A DNA stretch of 64,000 nucleotides from Nannobrachium achirus (Eukaryota > Chordata > Actinopteri > Myctophiformes > Myctophidae): assembly GCA_963921795.1 (NCBI GenBank), contig OY997639.1:51269762-51333761 (forward strand). Reading direction: 5' to 3'. Each line of letters begins with the position of its first letter. Positions within the stretch are counted from its first letter, which is position 1. A program made the translations under genes and the position numbers. The notes below the pieces were generated by a model. That model worked only from the letters and a program-made list of their open reading frames with translations. It had not been told where the DNA came from and did not search any database. Below are positions 9,793 to 21,415 of this stretch, piece by piece.

Positions 9793-11680
9793 CCTATTAG
9801 TAGAGGAAAAAATAGGCCAGAAGTTGACCATACCCCTACCCGGGGTAGAACAAAACGCGACATAGTTTTTTCATATCTTTAGGATGTCCCTTTCATGAAA
9901 TGGATTGTCCCAAGTTTTGCTTTTACTGCAAAAGTCATGAAATTGATCCATGAAGGGACTCATCACATAAGCAAAAAAACGCCTATCCTGAAAGATGGAG
10001 TTCCAAGTCAAACCTTTGTCATTTTCTACCTGCAGGTTGTTTTCACCCCATACTTGCACAGAAGGTCTACAGGTAGTGTCCTTACATCCCAGAACAATCA
10101 GAATGCAAAAATATGGTTCTGTTTTGAATCTGCTGCCTTTTATATAAGGACCTTCTATAGGCGGAAATGACATTCCTAAGGAAAATTCCCCTGTAATCCT
10201 TCTATAAGGGGTAGTACAAACTATGACAAAGTTTTTTCATAACTTTTACTTGTACTCTTCATGAAATGGTTGGTCAGTAGTTTTGCTTTTACTGCAAAAG
10301 TCATGAAATTGATCCATGAAGGGACTCACCACATAGGCAAAAAATACGCCTACCCTGAAAGATGGAGTTCCAAGTCAATCCTTTGTAATTTTCTATTGCT
10401 GGTTGTTTTTACCTCATTCTTGCACAGATGGTCTACAGGTAGCGTCCTTAAATCCCAAAATAATCAGAATGCAAAAAAGTGATTTACGAAGAAAGGGCAG
10501 AAATATCCCCACAAGTTAATCATACACCATTTCCACTTACTGGTAGGGAAGGAGCTGGAAACAAGGGCCTACTACAAACTTGATATCCCGGTATCAATAA
10601 GCTTTGGGCTTATCAAGCTTGTTATTAAGCATAGCGGCCCATGACATCATGTTTAAATAATCAAGACAAGAGGCGATTAATACATTGTTACAGTACTATT
10701 CATAATATATAGCCATTTAACACTTACTGCACACTAATGAATGATTTTCTAAAGATATTAAATGACAATATTTTTTACTTTTGTCAATTCTCATTCTCAT
10801 AGACAAACTCAGACTCACAACAACTGGCCAATGCAAAAAGATACCAGTTCTGTTCAGAATCTCACATCTCACATCTTCCCACAAAATATTATAAAGCGCT
10901 CAACAGTGGGCTCGATAAAAGCCCATGGGTCAATAAGCAGGATCGATAAGGTGCTCATTATCAATACAAATTAACAAACTCCATTCAGATTGTCAATAGG
11001 GAATACACCAACAACCAAAATAAACCAGAAGAATATGTCATAAATAATATGCTTGTATTGTGAATCAGGAGTTTTTCTATATATGTGTGCCATTCTTACT
11101 GCATGCCAAATAATCAAACAGCAGCTTTTTCTCATTTTAATTTATTTCGTTTATTTCTTTTTCAATATTTTCATATCAACAACTAATTTGAGTGTGAGGG
11201 GGACTGACCAATTTGCAAAGCTGGTCAATGGATACAAAGCTGTGATCTCCCAAATTCAGACATAATTTTGTCAGGAGTTTGTTCGTGACGTAATCGGCTG
11301 TGTATCTATTGGTCAATGGCTGGTCAATGGATTAATTGAATTCAGTCTTACTATTTATGTTATGGTAATAAATATGGTATGATGGTATATATTATTATAA
11401 TATAAACGGTAAGAAGGAATTCAGTTCCCAGTGGATTACAACCAAGGGCCACTACAATGCTCTACAGTCAAGGCTGGTCCACAAGGCACAAGCTGGTATA
11501 AAAGGATTGTGTCATTTCTTGTTTATTTTAGTTTACAGGCAATGTACTGTAAATACAGGAGCAATATTATGTACAACACAATCCCACAGAGAGACATTGA
11601 GGCACGTACTACTTTGACTGCAACAATCCTTATCATAGCAGTAGAGTTGGGTGAGGTCTCTTACTGCTTGGTGCAGGCTA

Positions 11681-11963
11681 TTTTTTGAACAGGACAGGCT
11701 TTAGTGATGTATCCTTTAGCATCCAACCCTTCCCAACTGGATTCCACAAAAGGGGTTTGGGGACATGATTGTGGCACCATATACTGTACCAGTTTGGTAC
11801 ATAGCCTGTTGAACATTCAAAAATATCCTCAGTGGGAGGCAGGTGTGAGACTGGCATGTCTGTCGTTGATGCAAGAATACAACGGAGCTCATCAAGACTA
11901 GAACACACCTGGCCCTTTGCCTTCTTTTTTAGGCCATAGAGAGTGAGGGCATATTGTCTTGAA
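11681..11963 (-). pseudogene. C-terminal fragment of the transposon protein (LPPT...GW module), inverted
   Basis: Minus-strand frame with LPPTEDIFE, a W at the expected spacing, then HNHVPKPLLWNPVGKGW. This matches the C-terminal module of a large family of uncharacterised transposon-associated proteins, in which it follows the HALTGCD module. Here it lies on the opposite strand and to the left of that module, so the two parts have been inverted relative to each other. Function unknown. Confidence 0.5.
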
Positions 11964-12029
11964 CATCCTGAAGCCTCTGGTAGACTATCTGTCAAGCCAA
12001 AGGTTCTCAGACCCTGACCTAATTTATAT

Positions 12030-12332
12030 GTACAGTACTATGGATATACTTGTGTTGCTCGCCTACTATGTCAGTCAACAACTCCTTGGAATAGCTGCCA
12101 TTTTCATGCATGCTGGTCATGGGATAGACAACGATACATCCCAATGTCTGATATTACAAATACATTGGGAGTGGCTTTGTGTGAGAGTCTTCTAGCATGG
12201 CACGCATTGACTGGATGCAATGCAACAAGCAGCCTGTTCAGAATAAGCAATAATACAGCTTTCAACAAGCTGGCGAAGCACATTCATGAACTTCAGGATC
12301 TGAGAATCTTTGGCTTACTGCATGCCAAATAA
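12030..12332 (+). pseudogene. Fragment of the transposon protein with HALTGC motif
   Basis: Plus-strand pieces read DILVLLAYYVSQQ, then after a frameshift RYIPMSDITNTLG and LLAWHALTGCNATSSLF. The combination (hydrophobic D-x-L-V-L-L, then R-Y-I-P, then H-A-[LF]-T-G-C-x-x-[TV]-S) is typical of the family; here the usual Asp after TGC is Asn. The frame is broken and ends after about 60 codons. Confidence 0.55.
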
Positions 12333-12571
12333 TCAAACATTGGTCAGTCTCCCTTACACTGCTCAAAATAGTTGTTGATTGAAAAAGAAATACATGAAAA
12401 TGAGAAAAGGCTGCTGATTATTTGGCATTAAGAATGGCGCACAAAGTGTAGTGTATTCTACTGAATATAGGCTTACATATATAATGTACTGCATTTAAGT
12501 CTGAATACCATAGACTGCTTATAGAACAATATGTTTGCTGCTTTTGAGGTGAAGAGAATTAGGCCTTGGGA

Positions 12572-12736
12572 TGGGTGCATCTCTCCACTCCGACATGTCT
12601 CCTTTCCGACATGTCTGCATTCCGACACTAACCCTATCTCTACCCCTAACCCTAAACCTTAGGCCCATGGGAGTGTCGCCACTCCGACAATAAGAAGTCC
12701 ATTTCGGAGTGGCGACATGTCGGAATGGAGAGAGCC
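12572..12736. mobile_element. Inverted-repeat MITE with CCCTAA-like core
   Basis: Left arm CTCTCCACTCCGACATGTC, right arm GACATGTCGGAATGGAGAG, with imperfect internal complement and a core containing CTAACCCT. It inserted in the innermost right-TIR subrepeat of the 9.8-13.8 kb element, so it is younger than that element. Confidence 0.6.
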
Positions 12737-14539
12737 CCCCCCCCCCTTGGGATGTAGGGACACTACCTGTAGACCATCTGTGCAATATGAGATGAAACAA
12801 CCAGCAGGTAGAAAATGACAAAGGATTGACTTGGAACTCCATCTTTCAGGGTAGGCTTTTTTATGGTGGGTACCTTTATGGATCAATTTCATGACTTCTG
12901 CAGTAAAAGTAAAACTACTGACCATCCATTTCATGAAGAGGACAAGTAAAAACACTGTCAGGGTTTGTACTACCCCTTATAGAAGATTATCTCCAGGATC
13001 ACAGGGGATTCTTCCTTAGGAATGTCATTTCCGCCTATAGAAAGTCCTTATATTAAAGGCTGCAGATTCAAAACAGAACCATATTTTTGCATTCTGATTG
13101 TTCTGGGATGTAAGGACACTACTTGTAGACCATCTGTGCAAGTATGAGGTAAAAGCAACCTGCAGGTAGAAAATGACAAAGGATTGAATTGGAACCCCAT
13201 CTTTCAGGGTAGGCGATTTTTGCCTACAGTATGTGGTGAGTCCCTTCATGGAACAATTTCATGACTTTGGCAGTAAAAGTAAAACTCGGGACAGTGCATT
13301 TCATGAAGGGGACATCCTAAAGATATGAAAAAACTATGTCGCGTTTTGTTCTACCCCTTATAGAAGATTATCACCAGACTTACAGGGGAACATTCCTTAG
13401 AAATGTAATTTCCGCCTATAGAAAGTCCTTATATAAAAGGCTGCAGATTCAAAACAGAACCATATTTTTGCATTCTGATTGTTCTGGGATGTAAGGACAC
13501 TACCTGTGGACCATCTGTGCAAGTATGAGGTAAAAACAACCTGCAGGTAGAAAATGACAAAGGATTGACTTGGAACTCCATCTTTCAGGATAGGCGTTTT
13601 TTTGCCTATGTGATGAGTCCCTTCATGGATCAATTTCATGACTTTTGCAGTCAAAGTAAAACTTGGGACAATCCATTTCATGAAGGGGACATCCTAAAGA
13701 TATGAAAAAACTATGTCGCGTTTTGTTCTACCCCGGGTAGGGGTACCTCAAAAACTAAGGCTCTTTTTTAGGATTTTTTCCTCCTCTATATGTGATGAGA
13801 TCAGCACTAAGCTATAAGCAATAAGACTTCCGGTGGCCGATCTCTTCAGAATAAGAGTATACCTGAGGCAATTGATTTTTTTAAACGATTACTTTTCCCA
13901 TGATATGCACATTCAAAATATAGATTGTACATAGTTGCAATCTGTCCCTAAATAAACAGATAAAGTACATTTGATAATTAAATTGATAGCTCTAGCCTAT
14001 GATAGCTCTTCTATGTATTACAGTAGAAAGAATGGAATTAACATGTTAAGTGCAATAAGTGGCCTTTAATAGCTCGCATACCACGAATTTCAATCTGAAA
14101 GAACCTTTAAAATGTGTAAGACATTTATTTTGAAGGCTAGAGCCTGGTTAATCGCGTTCTCCCAGACCGGAAACGTTAGTGCTGCATCACTTCACAGACT
14201 TGGCCTCCATGACCTGTTTCCGGGTTTCATCCTTGGTTTCATTCAGCCACAGGCACACGCCACGCAACACACCCCACGCCGGCACCAATTTGTAGTACGT
14301 AAGCACGAGGACGGTGGAACAGCGGTGGAGTATCGACGCATTAGACTTTAAGAAAGTCTTTTTTTTTTACGTCTGTGAAGAACACGGTTAGTGAGTAAGT
14401 AGGCCTATTGTTATCTATTTATTTGTCTGCTGGCGTTTAGGTTGTAGATTGTATTATAGCAGTTATATTATTCGAATATATTGTAGGTGTGTACTGTGTA
14501 CATAATATGGTGTGTACGTTGCAGCTCGGCTATAACGAG

Positions 14540-14595
14540 ACGGGCTAACGAGACGTTACGCACAAGCTTGTGCTTGTAACGTCTCGTTAGCCCGT
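14540..14595. repeat. Perfect 20-bp stem cruciform with palindromic loop
   Basis: ACGGGCTAACGAGACGTTAC (14540-14559) pairs exactly with 14576-14595, and the loop contains the perfect 14-bp palindrome GCACAAGCTTGTGC. No mismatch in 20 bp suggests recent origin or selection. 13,790-14,530 has no recognised gene; a 79-codon plus-strand frame at 14,112-14,351 has no known relatives. Confidence 0.85.
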
Positions 14596-14911
14596 CATAG
14601 TTTTTTTTTAAACGTTAGACTACTGTGTGACTGTCAAATGTAACTATTTCTTCATTTGTGAAAATACTTTCCCCCTGGCAGCTCAATGAGCTCATACCAC
14701 GTACGGGTACAAAGGCAGAGCTCCACCAATTCAGATTCAGATTTAGGCGCAAATCACAACAGGTTGTCTCAAGGGACTTTACATACTGTGTAGAACAGAA
14801 AGACAGTGTTTTCCCCAACTGAGCTAACATTTTGCGAGAGTGGCAAGGAAAAACAGTTATTTTAATGGGAAGAAACTGTAAGCGGAACCAGCTAGGGTGG
14901 GCCTAGTAGAG

Positions 14912-14960
14912 CAGGGGTCTTCAACGTTTTCAGGCCAGGGACCCCCAAACTGACGGGGAG
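14912..14960. mobile_element. hAT terminus (CAGGGGTCTTCAACG family)
   Basis: Begins CAGGGGTCTTCAACGTTTTC and GGGACCCCC, the same family end as the intact MITE at 1,781-2,161. The partner end was not found, so the element is truncated or interrupted by the MITE that follows. Confidence 0.5.
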
Positions 14961-15092
14961 ATTGAGCAGGGGTCGGGGCTACACGATATTTTTTCTTTTA
15001 AATAAACATGTACAAGGTACAGCGAGCAGGTTGGCCATACCACTACCATTTCTAAACATAGCCTACTACTTAATAATTGAGAACCAATGTCA

Positions 15093-15337
15093 ATGGGGCT
15101 TTTAAGCCGTGACATCATTGTGTAGGCAGAGGAGAATCTGCCCCCAGAGCATTTTCTGTCCCTCGCTATTTCAAAAAACAATAAAAAAGAATGACTAAAG
15201 TATAATTCTAACACTTTCCTTTCAACAACAAAGAGAAGAAAAGTGTGTATATTGTAAAAATAGTAAAAAGATTCACGGAAACTGGGGGCAGAAATTCTCC
15301 TCTGCCTACAAAATGATGTCATACTTGACAGCCCCAT
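15093..15337. mobile_element. MITE with about 55-bp TIRs
   Basis: Left end ATGGGGCTTTTAAGCCGTGA and right end complement ATGGGGCTGTCAAGTATGA, continuing through GTAGGCAGAGGAGAAT and TGCCCCCAG on both arms. No coding sequence. Target duplication unclear. 15,340-15,850 shows nothing recognisable. Confidence 0.65.
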
Positions 15338-15850
15338 ACTATCAACAATCTGTAAATTGCTGTTTTTAACACGTGAAAAATGTTATAAACATATTTTATT
15401 CTTTAATCAACACCAGCCTGCGGCATGACCTTGTCAGTGTGAAAGCAATAGAGGGAGAGAGGAAGACAAAATATGGACAGCAGAAACACGAATACCAACC
15501 CTTCTGTTTAATGTTGTATATTCTGCTGTAAACATTGATTCCTCTACAGAGCCATCTTAAAAGATTGAATATTTTGTAAAAGTAAATTTTCTTCTGTAAT
15601 ATACGGTAATTCAAAAAATTTAACTTTAATTTATTCTAGATACATTGCAAATGCATTGAAATATTCAAAACCCTTTTGTTTTCATTTTGAATTTTGTATG
15701 GCATACAGCCATGATATTCAGCCACGAATATCAACAATCTCAAAATATACAATATTACACAAGACCGCTTCAAACAAGAATGTATAATACAAATACAGTT
15801 AATGTTTCTGGTTCTGGTCCAGTTTCCCATATAGCATCTCTTGTCAGTAG

Positions 15851-16548
15851 CCGCAGTAGATTTAAACCGGAAACATTTATTTTCATGTCCCGGTTCAAAG
15901 CTGCTTCTATTGAAAATCCTGGGTCGATTTAACTGCTGATCCATGTTGTTCTTCCCTCAGTGTTGTTGTTCCTCTGTAGTTGTGTGCACTGACCGTTGTT
16001 GCCTGCCGTGTTGCATACGCTCTCTCCTCCAGGTGCAGCCGATCGACCGGTGCCACCCAAACCTTGTCGAGCTTCGGGCTGGGAGCCGCCCCAGCTTGTC
16101 CTCCCACCTTCCCCGATTGACCCCTCCCTTAGAGAGATGGAGGAAGCAGCCACTCAGTGTAGGTTCCAAATTGGATGGACAGTCTGTTTCTTCCACTGTA
16201 CTCCTCCTGCGCTGTTCCTTCAACTTTTTTTCCTCTTTCTATCATCTTTATTCACTTTTTTCAGAGGCTTCTATCCTGTCTCCCATAACGTTTTCTCTGT
16301 TTCTTTCCTGCAACGTTTCTTCTCTCAAGATGTGTGTGCATGTGCTTTACTCTTAACCTCTACTTGCGCTTTATGCTGCCCTTATAGTTGTGTCTATGTA
16401 CGTATTTATGTGTGTTGGATTCAAGTATACTAAGGTCTCGGAGGCACTTGCCCGTCGGGCAAGTACAGGTCATGTTCTACTTGCCCAAAGGGCATTGCTA
16501 CTTGCCCTGAAAGGTAAATGTCCATTATGAAATGATAGGTAAGATTTT
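15851..16548. repeat. Dispersed ~700-bp repeat, copy A (empty site for a MITE)
   Basis: Nearly identical to 32,371-33,298. Reading frames in it are conserved between the copies only because the DNA is duplicated. At 16,351 it reads ACTCTTAACCTCTACTTG, the pre-insertion form of the TTAA site that holds a MITE in copy B. Its right part carries the hAT end sequence GGTCTCGGAGG...TTGCCCG seen at 33.2 and 35.8 kb. It is followed by A-rich and (AT)n sequence to about 16,608. Confidence 0.8.
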
Positions 16549-16570
16549 AATTACAGAAAAAAAAGAAAAA

Positions 16571-16613
<43 letters not shown>

Positions 16614-16939
16614 AGACGGCTTCAAACAAGAATGTATAATACAAATACAGTTAATGTCAACCTTCTGAAGTCACAGTTGCTTGAAGTCCAGTGTGAAGTT
16701 TACGCAGTCAGTGATGATTTGGGGTGCATGCCTTTTTACACAATATAAAAAAAAAAAAATGCACCCATACGAAGTGAGCGGTGCAAACATATTTAGGGAG
16801 TATGATATATTGTGGACTTCGATTTTCAAGCCTTGTTTTTTCTTTAAATAATATGCTTTTCCCTTTTAAATTGAAGATATTATATAATATAAGAGGGTTT
16901 TCAAAGGCTGTTTATTTGTATTTCAAACTTGTATTAGCT

Positions 16940-17460
16940 GCCTGTCATCTATAACCTGAAATTATCCACAGTCTGTCTACAAGTGTGGTTACTTTCTCTG
17001 CTTTATTGGTGATATTCATCTAATACAATTTAGCAATTCAAATTCAATGGTCTGTTCAGTTTGGTCAATTCATAACATGAACGGTAGATATTGGCTAAAG
17101 CCAACCAATCAGAGGTATCTGTGCCTCCGTGTTTATGACACCATACTAATTATTTTGGCCTAAACGCGTTCTAAATCAGGGTAAACCAATCAGAGGACTC
17201 TGTCTATGACGTACTATTCTTTTGACTAAACGCATTCTTTGATTGGTCTTTGCATTTATCTATATGACATTATGATCAAGTAAGCATTTGATTGGACAAC
17301 ATGTTTTTAAAAAGACAAACATTTACAAAATGGAGTTAGGGGTTATTGGTTTGATAATGAACATATGTGGAATTTAATAAATTAATTAATCTTTTTGTCA
17401 GTATATAATAACATGACCGGTTTTGGAAGGCACAGTTGGAACTGTTACCCCCGTGACCCG
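16940..17460. repeat. Dispersed repeat block, target of later insertions
   Basis: The segment with TGTATTAGCTGCCTGTCAT through TTTATGACACCATACTAA recurs around 19,440-19,815, 21,913-22,215 and 22,948-23,300. These parallel copies reveal the pre-insertion states of the L2/CR1-like LINE, of the CAGACCTGCC hAT and of the AGTCCCCCCAGG element. No coding capacity. Confidence 0.65.
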
Positions 17461-17462
17461 AT

Positions 17463-19350
17463 TCTGGATTGATTGATTGATTGATTGAAGAATTTATTAG
17501 AAGTTTGCAATAGAAAAAAGTACAGTTTCATGACAGTACAAATCACTGGTACAAGGTAAACTAAAAGGAGATCCTAGAAAGACGAGGCTTATTTCCACAG
17601 GAACCACACTTTAAGTATCTCATATAACATTGAAAGACAGACGGATAGAACATAGTACTTTATCTAGGATAATATCAGTTTCAAAAGCATAACATCAAAT
17701 ACAAAAGGCAGAATACAAAGAAAAAGGGGGGGGGGAGCATGGGGGCTTAGTCTATTTACAAGTCACGGGTAGCTGCTGTCTGAAGGTGATTTTTCATACC
17801 AATTTTGAAGGAGGCTAGGGTTTTGCTCTCCTTTAGGGCTTGTGGAAGGGCGTTCCACATGTTGATGGTATAGCAGGAGAACGAGTTAGCGCCTTGTTTA
17901 GTGTTAAATCTACGCTGATGATGATTAGTGGAGCTGCCTCTGGTGTTATGATCGTGAACATCCTTGACCTTTAAGAAGTAGTTTGTCAGGTACATGGGAA
18001 TCTTGGAGGTGTAGTGTATCTTGTACACCAGGCCCATTGCAAGATGCTGTACTCTGTCAGCTACTTTGAGCCACCCCACGCTTTCGTGGTGATGCTCGGT
18101 AAGGTGGGTCAGAGGAGGGAGACCAAGCACAACCCTAATTAGTTTGTTTTGGGCTGTTTGGAGCTTTAGCTTTAAGGCAGCTGGGGCGTCGCGATACCAG
18201 ACAAGGACTCCGTAGTCAATGAGGGGCCCAATAAGAGCACCTCCTAGTGTCTTTCGGGATTTAATATTGATCAGCGGGGCAACTCTTTGCAAGAAGCGAA
18301 TTCGTTGATTGACTTTATTGATTACCTTGGTGGTCATTTTTTCACTGGATAGGTTAGCCTCCAGGATGCAACCCAGGTAGCAGATGTGATTTTTTCTCTC
18401 TATCACAGTGTCACCTACTTTAATTGTGAAGTTCTCAACTAGGCTAAGTTTCTGACTAGATCCAAAGAGGATACATTCAGTTTTCCCTAGGTGAATTGAG
18501 AGTCTGTTGTCATTGAGCCAGGTGCAGATCTTGTTAAGTTCACAGTTAAGGGCCTTTTCAACCTGCAATATGTCTCTGCCTGAGACTAGGAGAGCCGAGT
18601 CATCCGCGAACAGAAACAGATTGCAGTCACAAGCAGATGACATGTCGTTTACGTATATTAAGAACAACAGTGGTCCTAGTATACTCCCTTGAGGTACTCC
18701 ACAGTTTACTGGGAGGGGGGGGGACAGGGTTCCGTTGACTTCCACCATCTGTTCCCTCCCCACCAAGTAAGAGTGCATCCATCTCACTGCTGTGCTATCA
18801 AGACCAATAGCTTTGAGTTTTTCAATCAGAATAGAATGATCGACGGTGTCAAATGCCTTCTGGAGGTCCAGCATGACCATGCCGCAATATTTGCCATCGT
18901 GAATTTCACGTTTGATGTAATCATTCAAATAGATGAGGCATGTATCTGTGGAATGGGACTCTCTGAAGCCAGACTGGAACTCGTAGATCAGTTTATTCTC
19001 TTCAAGATATTTAGCCACCTGTTCATAGACAATTTTTTCCATTACCTTAGAGATGGAACTAAGGATTGAGATTGGCCTGTAGTTGCCAGGGTCAAGTTTA
19101 CTGCCTTTTTTGTGCAGGGGGGTTACCTTGGCTAATTTGAAGTCCTGGGGGACATAACCCTGCTTGATAGATAGATTAATAATATGGGTAATGATTGGGG
19201 CAATGGTGGCAGCTGAGTCTATGAGAAATTTGGGGGCGATTTTATCATGGCCAGCGGCCTTGAATTGAGGTAGGGTGCGCAGTTTTTTAAACACTTCATC
19301 AGTTGTCACCGTGGCAAGTTTAAAGTTGTCTTTGCATACCCCAAGGTTCC
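17463..19350 (-). mobile_element. 5'-truncated L2/CR1-like LINE
   Basis: Minus-strand element ending in a (TCAA)n tail at 17,465-17,488, typical of L2/CR1-group LINEs, with about 270 bp of 3' UTR. The paralogous empty site near 19,665-19,695 places the insertion in GACCCGATTC(T/C)(G/A)GA. The short repeat around TTGGA/CTGGA at the two ends may be the target duplication. The 5' part (endonuclease, ORF1) is missing. Confidence 0.85.
17756..19348 (-). CDS. LINE reverse transcriptase, 5'-truncated, open
   Basis: About 530 codons remain open from the truncation point; there is no native start, and upstream codons (NLGVCKDNFKLA) continue to the junction. Counting from the Val codon GTG at 19,309 as residue 1, motifs are PISILSSISKVMEKI (79-93), FQSGFRESHSTD (111-122), the catalytic Asp in MLDLQKAFD (146-154), GVPQGSILGPLLF (204-216) and FADD (234-237). 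The C-terminal domain runs to HLQTAATRDL and stop. It copies LINE RNA by target-primed reverse transcription. The frame is undisrupted, so insertion is fairly recent, but without endonuclease it cannot move itself. Clade (CR1/L2 group) judged from motif style only. Confidence 0.9.
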   Translation of the reverse strand, partial: NLGVCKDNFKLATVTTDEVFKKLRTLPQFKAAGHDKIAPKFLIDSAATIAPIITHIINLSIKQGYVPQDFKLAKVTPLHKKGSKLDPGNYRPISILSSISKVMEKIVYEQVAKYLEENKLIYEFQSGFRESHSTDTCLIYLNDYIKREIHDGKYCGMVMLDLQKAFDTVDHSILIEKLKAIGLDSTAVRWMHSYLVGREQMVEVNGTLSPPLPVNCGVPQGSILGPLLFLIYVNDMSSACDCNLFLFADDSALLVSGRDILQVEKALNCELNKICTWLNDNRLSIHLGKTECILFGSSQKLSLVENFTIKVGDTVIERKNHICYLGCILEANLSSEKMTTKVINKVNQRIRFLQRVAPLINIKSRKTLGGALIGPLIDYGVLVWYRDAPAALKLKLQTAQNKLIRVVLGLPPLTHLTEHHHESVGWLKVADRVQHLAMGLVYKIHYTSKIPMYLTNYFLKVKDVHDHNTRGSSTNHHQRRFNTKQGANSFSCYTINMWNALPQALKESKTLASFKIGMKNHLQTAATRDL

Positions 19351-19817
19351 TTGGATAAACAGTTGAAGATGGATGGATGGTTATTTAGATACTTTGAGCC
19401 ATACCTCTAGAGCTCAACACCAAGACCATGGCCTAAGAGGTTTTTCAAAGGCTCTTTATTTGTATTTTAAAGTTGTATTAGCTGCCTGTCATTTATAACC
19501 TGTGAAATTATCCACAGTCTGTCTAAAAGTGTGGATATTTTCTCCGCTTATGAGTGATATTCATCTAATACAATTTTGAAATTCAAATTCAATGGTCTTT
19601 CAGTTTGGTCAATTTATAACATGACCGGTTTTGGAAGTCACAGTTGGAACTGTTGCCCCCGCGACCCGATTCCAGACAAACGGTTAAAGATGGATGGATG
19701 GATATTTAGATCTAGAGCTCAACACCAACACCTAGGCCAACTTGTATTAGGTGCCTGGTATTTATAACCTGTGAAGTTATCTACAGTCTATCTAAAAGTG
19801 TACTATTTTAGTTTATG

Positions 19818-21375
19818 CAGACCTGCCAACCCGTACGCATTTTGCGTATTATGCACGCATTTTAAGTGTCAATACGCAGGTACGCTATTTCCCCTCATTG
19901 CTACGCAACTTTGGGGGATCTGCACGGATCTGCAGCACACTATTGAAGTGAAACATTTTTGGTCCCTGCCGTGTAGTTCCTCCCAGGCACCACTTGAATA
20001 GTGTGTGAATGGGGCGCATGGCGCTGGGGAGCACTAGAACAGAAGGTATGCTCTTTTTTTGTCGTCAGAAGAAGAATTTAACCGGATGGAAACAGGAGTT
20101 TGTTTTGGTTTCATGTCAGCATGTAGTCAGCTGTCGCCGCTCGGTTTGTACATATAACGGCGATATTAATCAGATTAATTTAGATAAACGGAGAATGGCC
20201 GTGTTGTGCTAGTCGTCGGAGTCGATGCAGTTGCACAGGGACAATTCGCCCCCCACAATGCTGCCTGTAGTATAACAGGTAATATATAAACGTACAATAT
20301 TATTACACTATTAAACTGCGGTCGCCACCGCTACAGCTTGTTGTGTATGAAGCCTGTGTTATACTGTACTTCGTCTTACGACGGTGTTGCACGCGAGCAA
20401 AGTCGGAAAACTTGTGACGCAGGTCGTAGTACAGTAAACTGAAACATACATTGACCATGATTGGGCTTTAGAGTAAATATCCATCTCTAAAGCTATCTCT
20501 AAATGAGTATGAATGAATGAATTAGGAGGACTATATGTATTGTCAAAAACATTAAAGGTGAACAAGTTATTTATCACCTGTGAATATATGAAGACATTAA
20601 TGGTTTGTTAACAATGAGTAGCCTGTATCCTCTATACATACTAGACGGTATGTGATCTATTACACAATGTAGGCCTATATATCAATTAATGAATGCACTA
20701 GAAACCTACATGAGTTGAATACTTTCAACTTCATGCAAATCATGCACAGAAAGGTGGTTTTATTTAGGCTGCTCAATTAACAATGTTTAACAAAGACACA
20801 GGTAAATATTTAAAGGTAAATAGCCTACCTGACAATGTAAAGCTATTTTGCTATTTGAATAACATGATTATGTTGATGTATGTTCATTCATTAAGTCACT
20901 GGTGAGACTGTTTTGCTAGTCTATTGTTAACTAACTCTGAGCAAGTGCAGTTAGTATATTTTATTAAAGATTTGTCAACAATATTGCCAAAGCAACATTA
21001 CTGTATTGCCTGGTAATACTAGCCTACTTTTTCTCCAGACCAAATAGCATTTTTATTTAAAAGGTTGTTCTAACATCTTGCCTCCTCCTATCTAACATAT
21101 AATTTTCGGAATGTCTGTCTGTCTGAGTGTCTGTCTGTCTGTCTGAAACCGCGTTTCTCATCAGTGGCTGGAGCAATTGATCTGAAATCGCATCACCATA
21201 AGCATATGAACACACCTGACATAACTGTGAAGCCCGTTTGTCACTTTCGCAAATCGTATGCTGTATATTTGCATTTTTATGGTGTATCTATATCTATTTA
21301 GCCTACTGTACCTTTTGTGACCACACATGTTAAGGGAGGGGCGCTGTTGTTCAGGCCATGCACAATCACACACAA

Positions 21376-21415
<40 letters not shown>

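Larger units (their letters stand above)
9800..13790. mobile_element. About 4-kb DNA transposon with long TIRs made of ~370-bp subrepeats
   Basis: Left TIR 9,800-10,485 and right TIR 12,775-13,790 are inverted copies sharing TAGAGGAGGAAAAAAT-like ends, CCCCTACCCGGGGTAGAAC and AAAACGCGACATAGTTTTTT. Each TIR is a tandem series of ~365-377-bp units: two on the left (the second partial) and three on the right (the innermost partial). Between them lie remnants of a protein I know only as an unnamed family common in fish and cnidarian genomes. 10,490-11,430 is AT-rich with no recognised coding sequence. No target duplication established, and I do not recognise a named superfamily. Confidence 0.7.

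Noticed and set aside
15943..16433. Pair of 137- and 145-codon frames also present at 32.5 kb
   Set aside because: Conserved at the DNA level as a duplicated repeat, in several frames and both strands; composition not protein-like.
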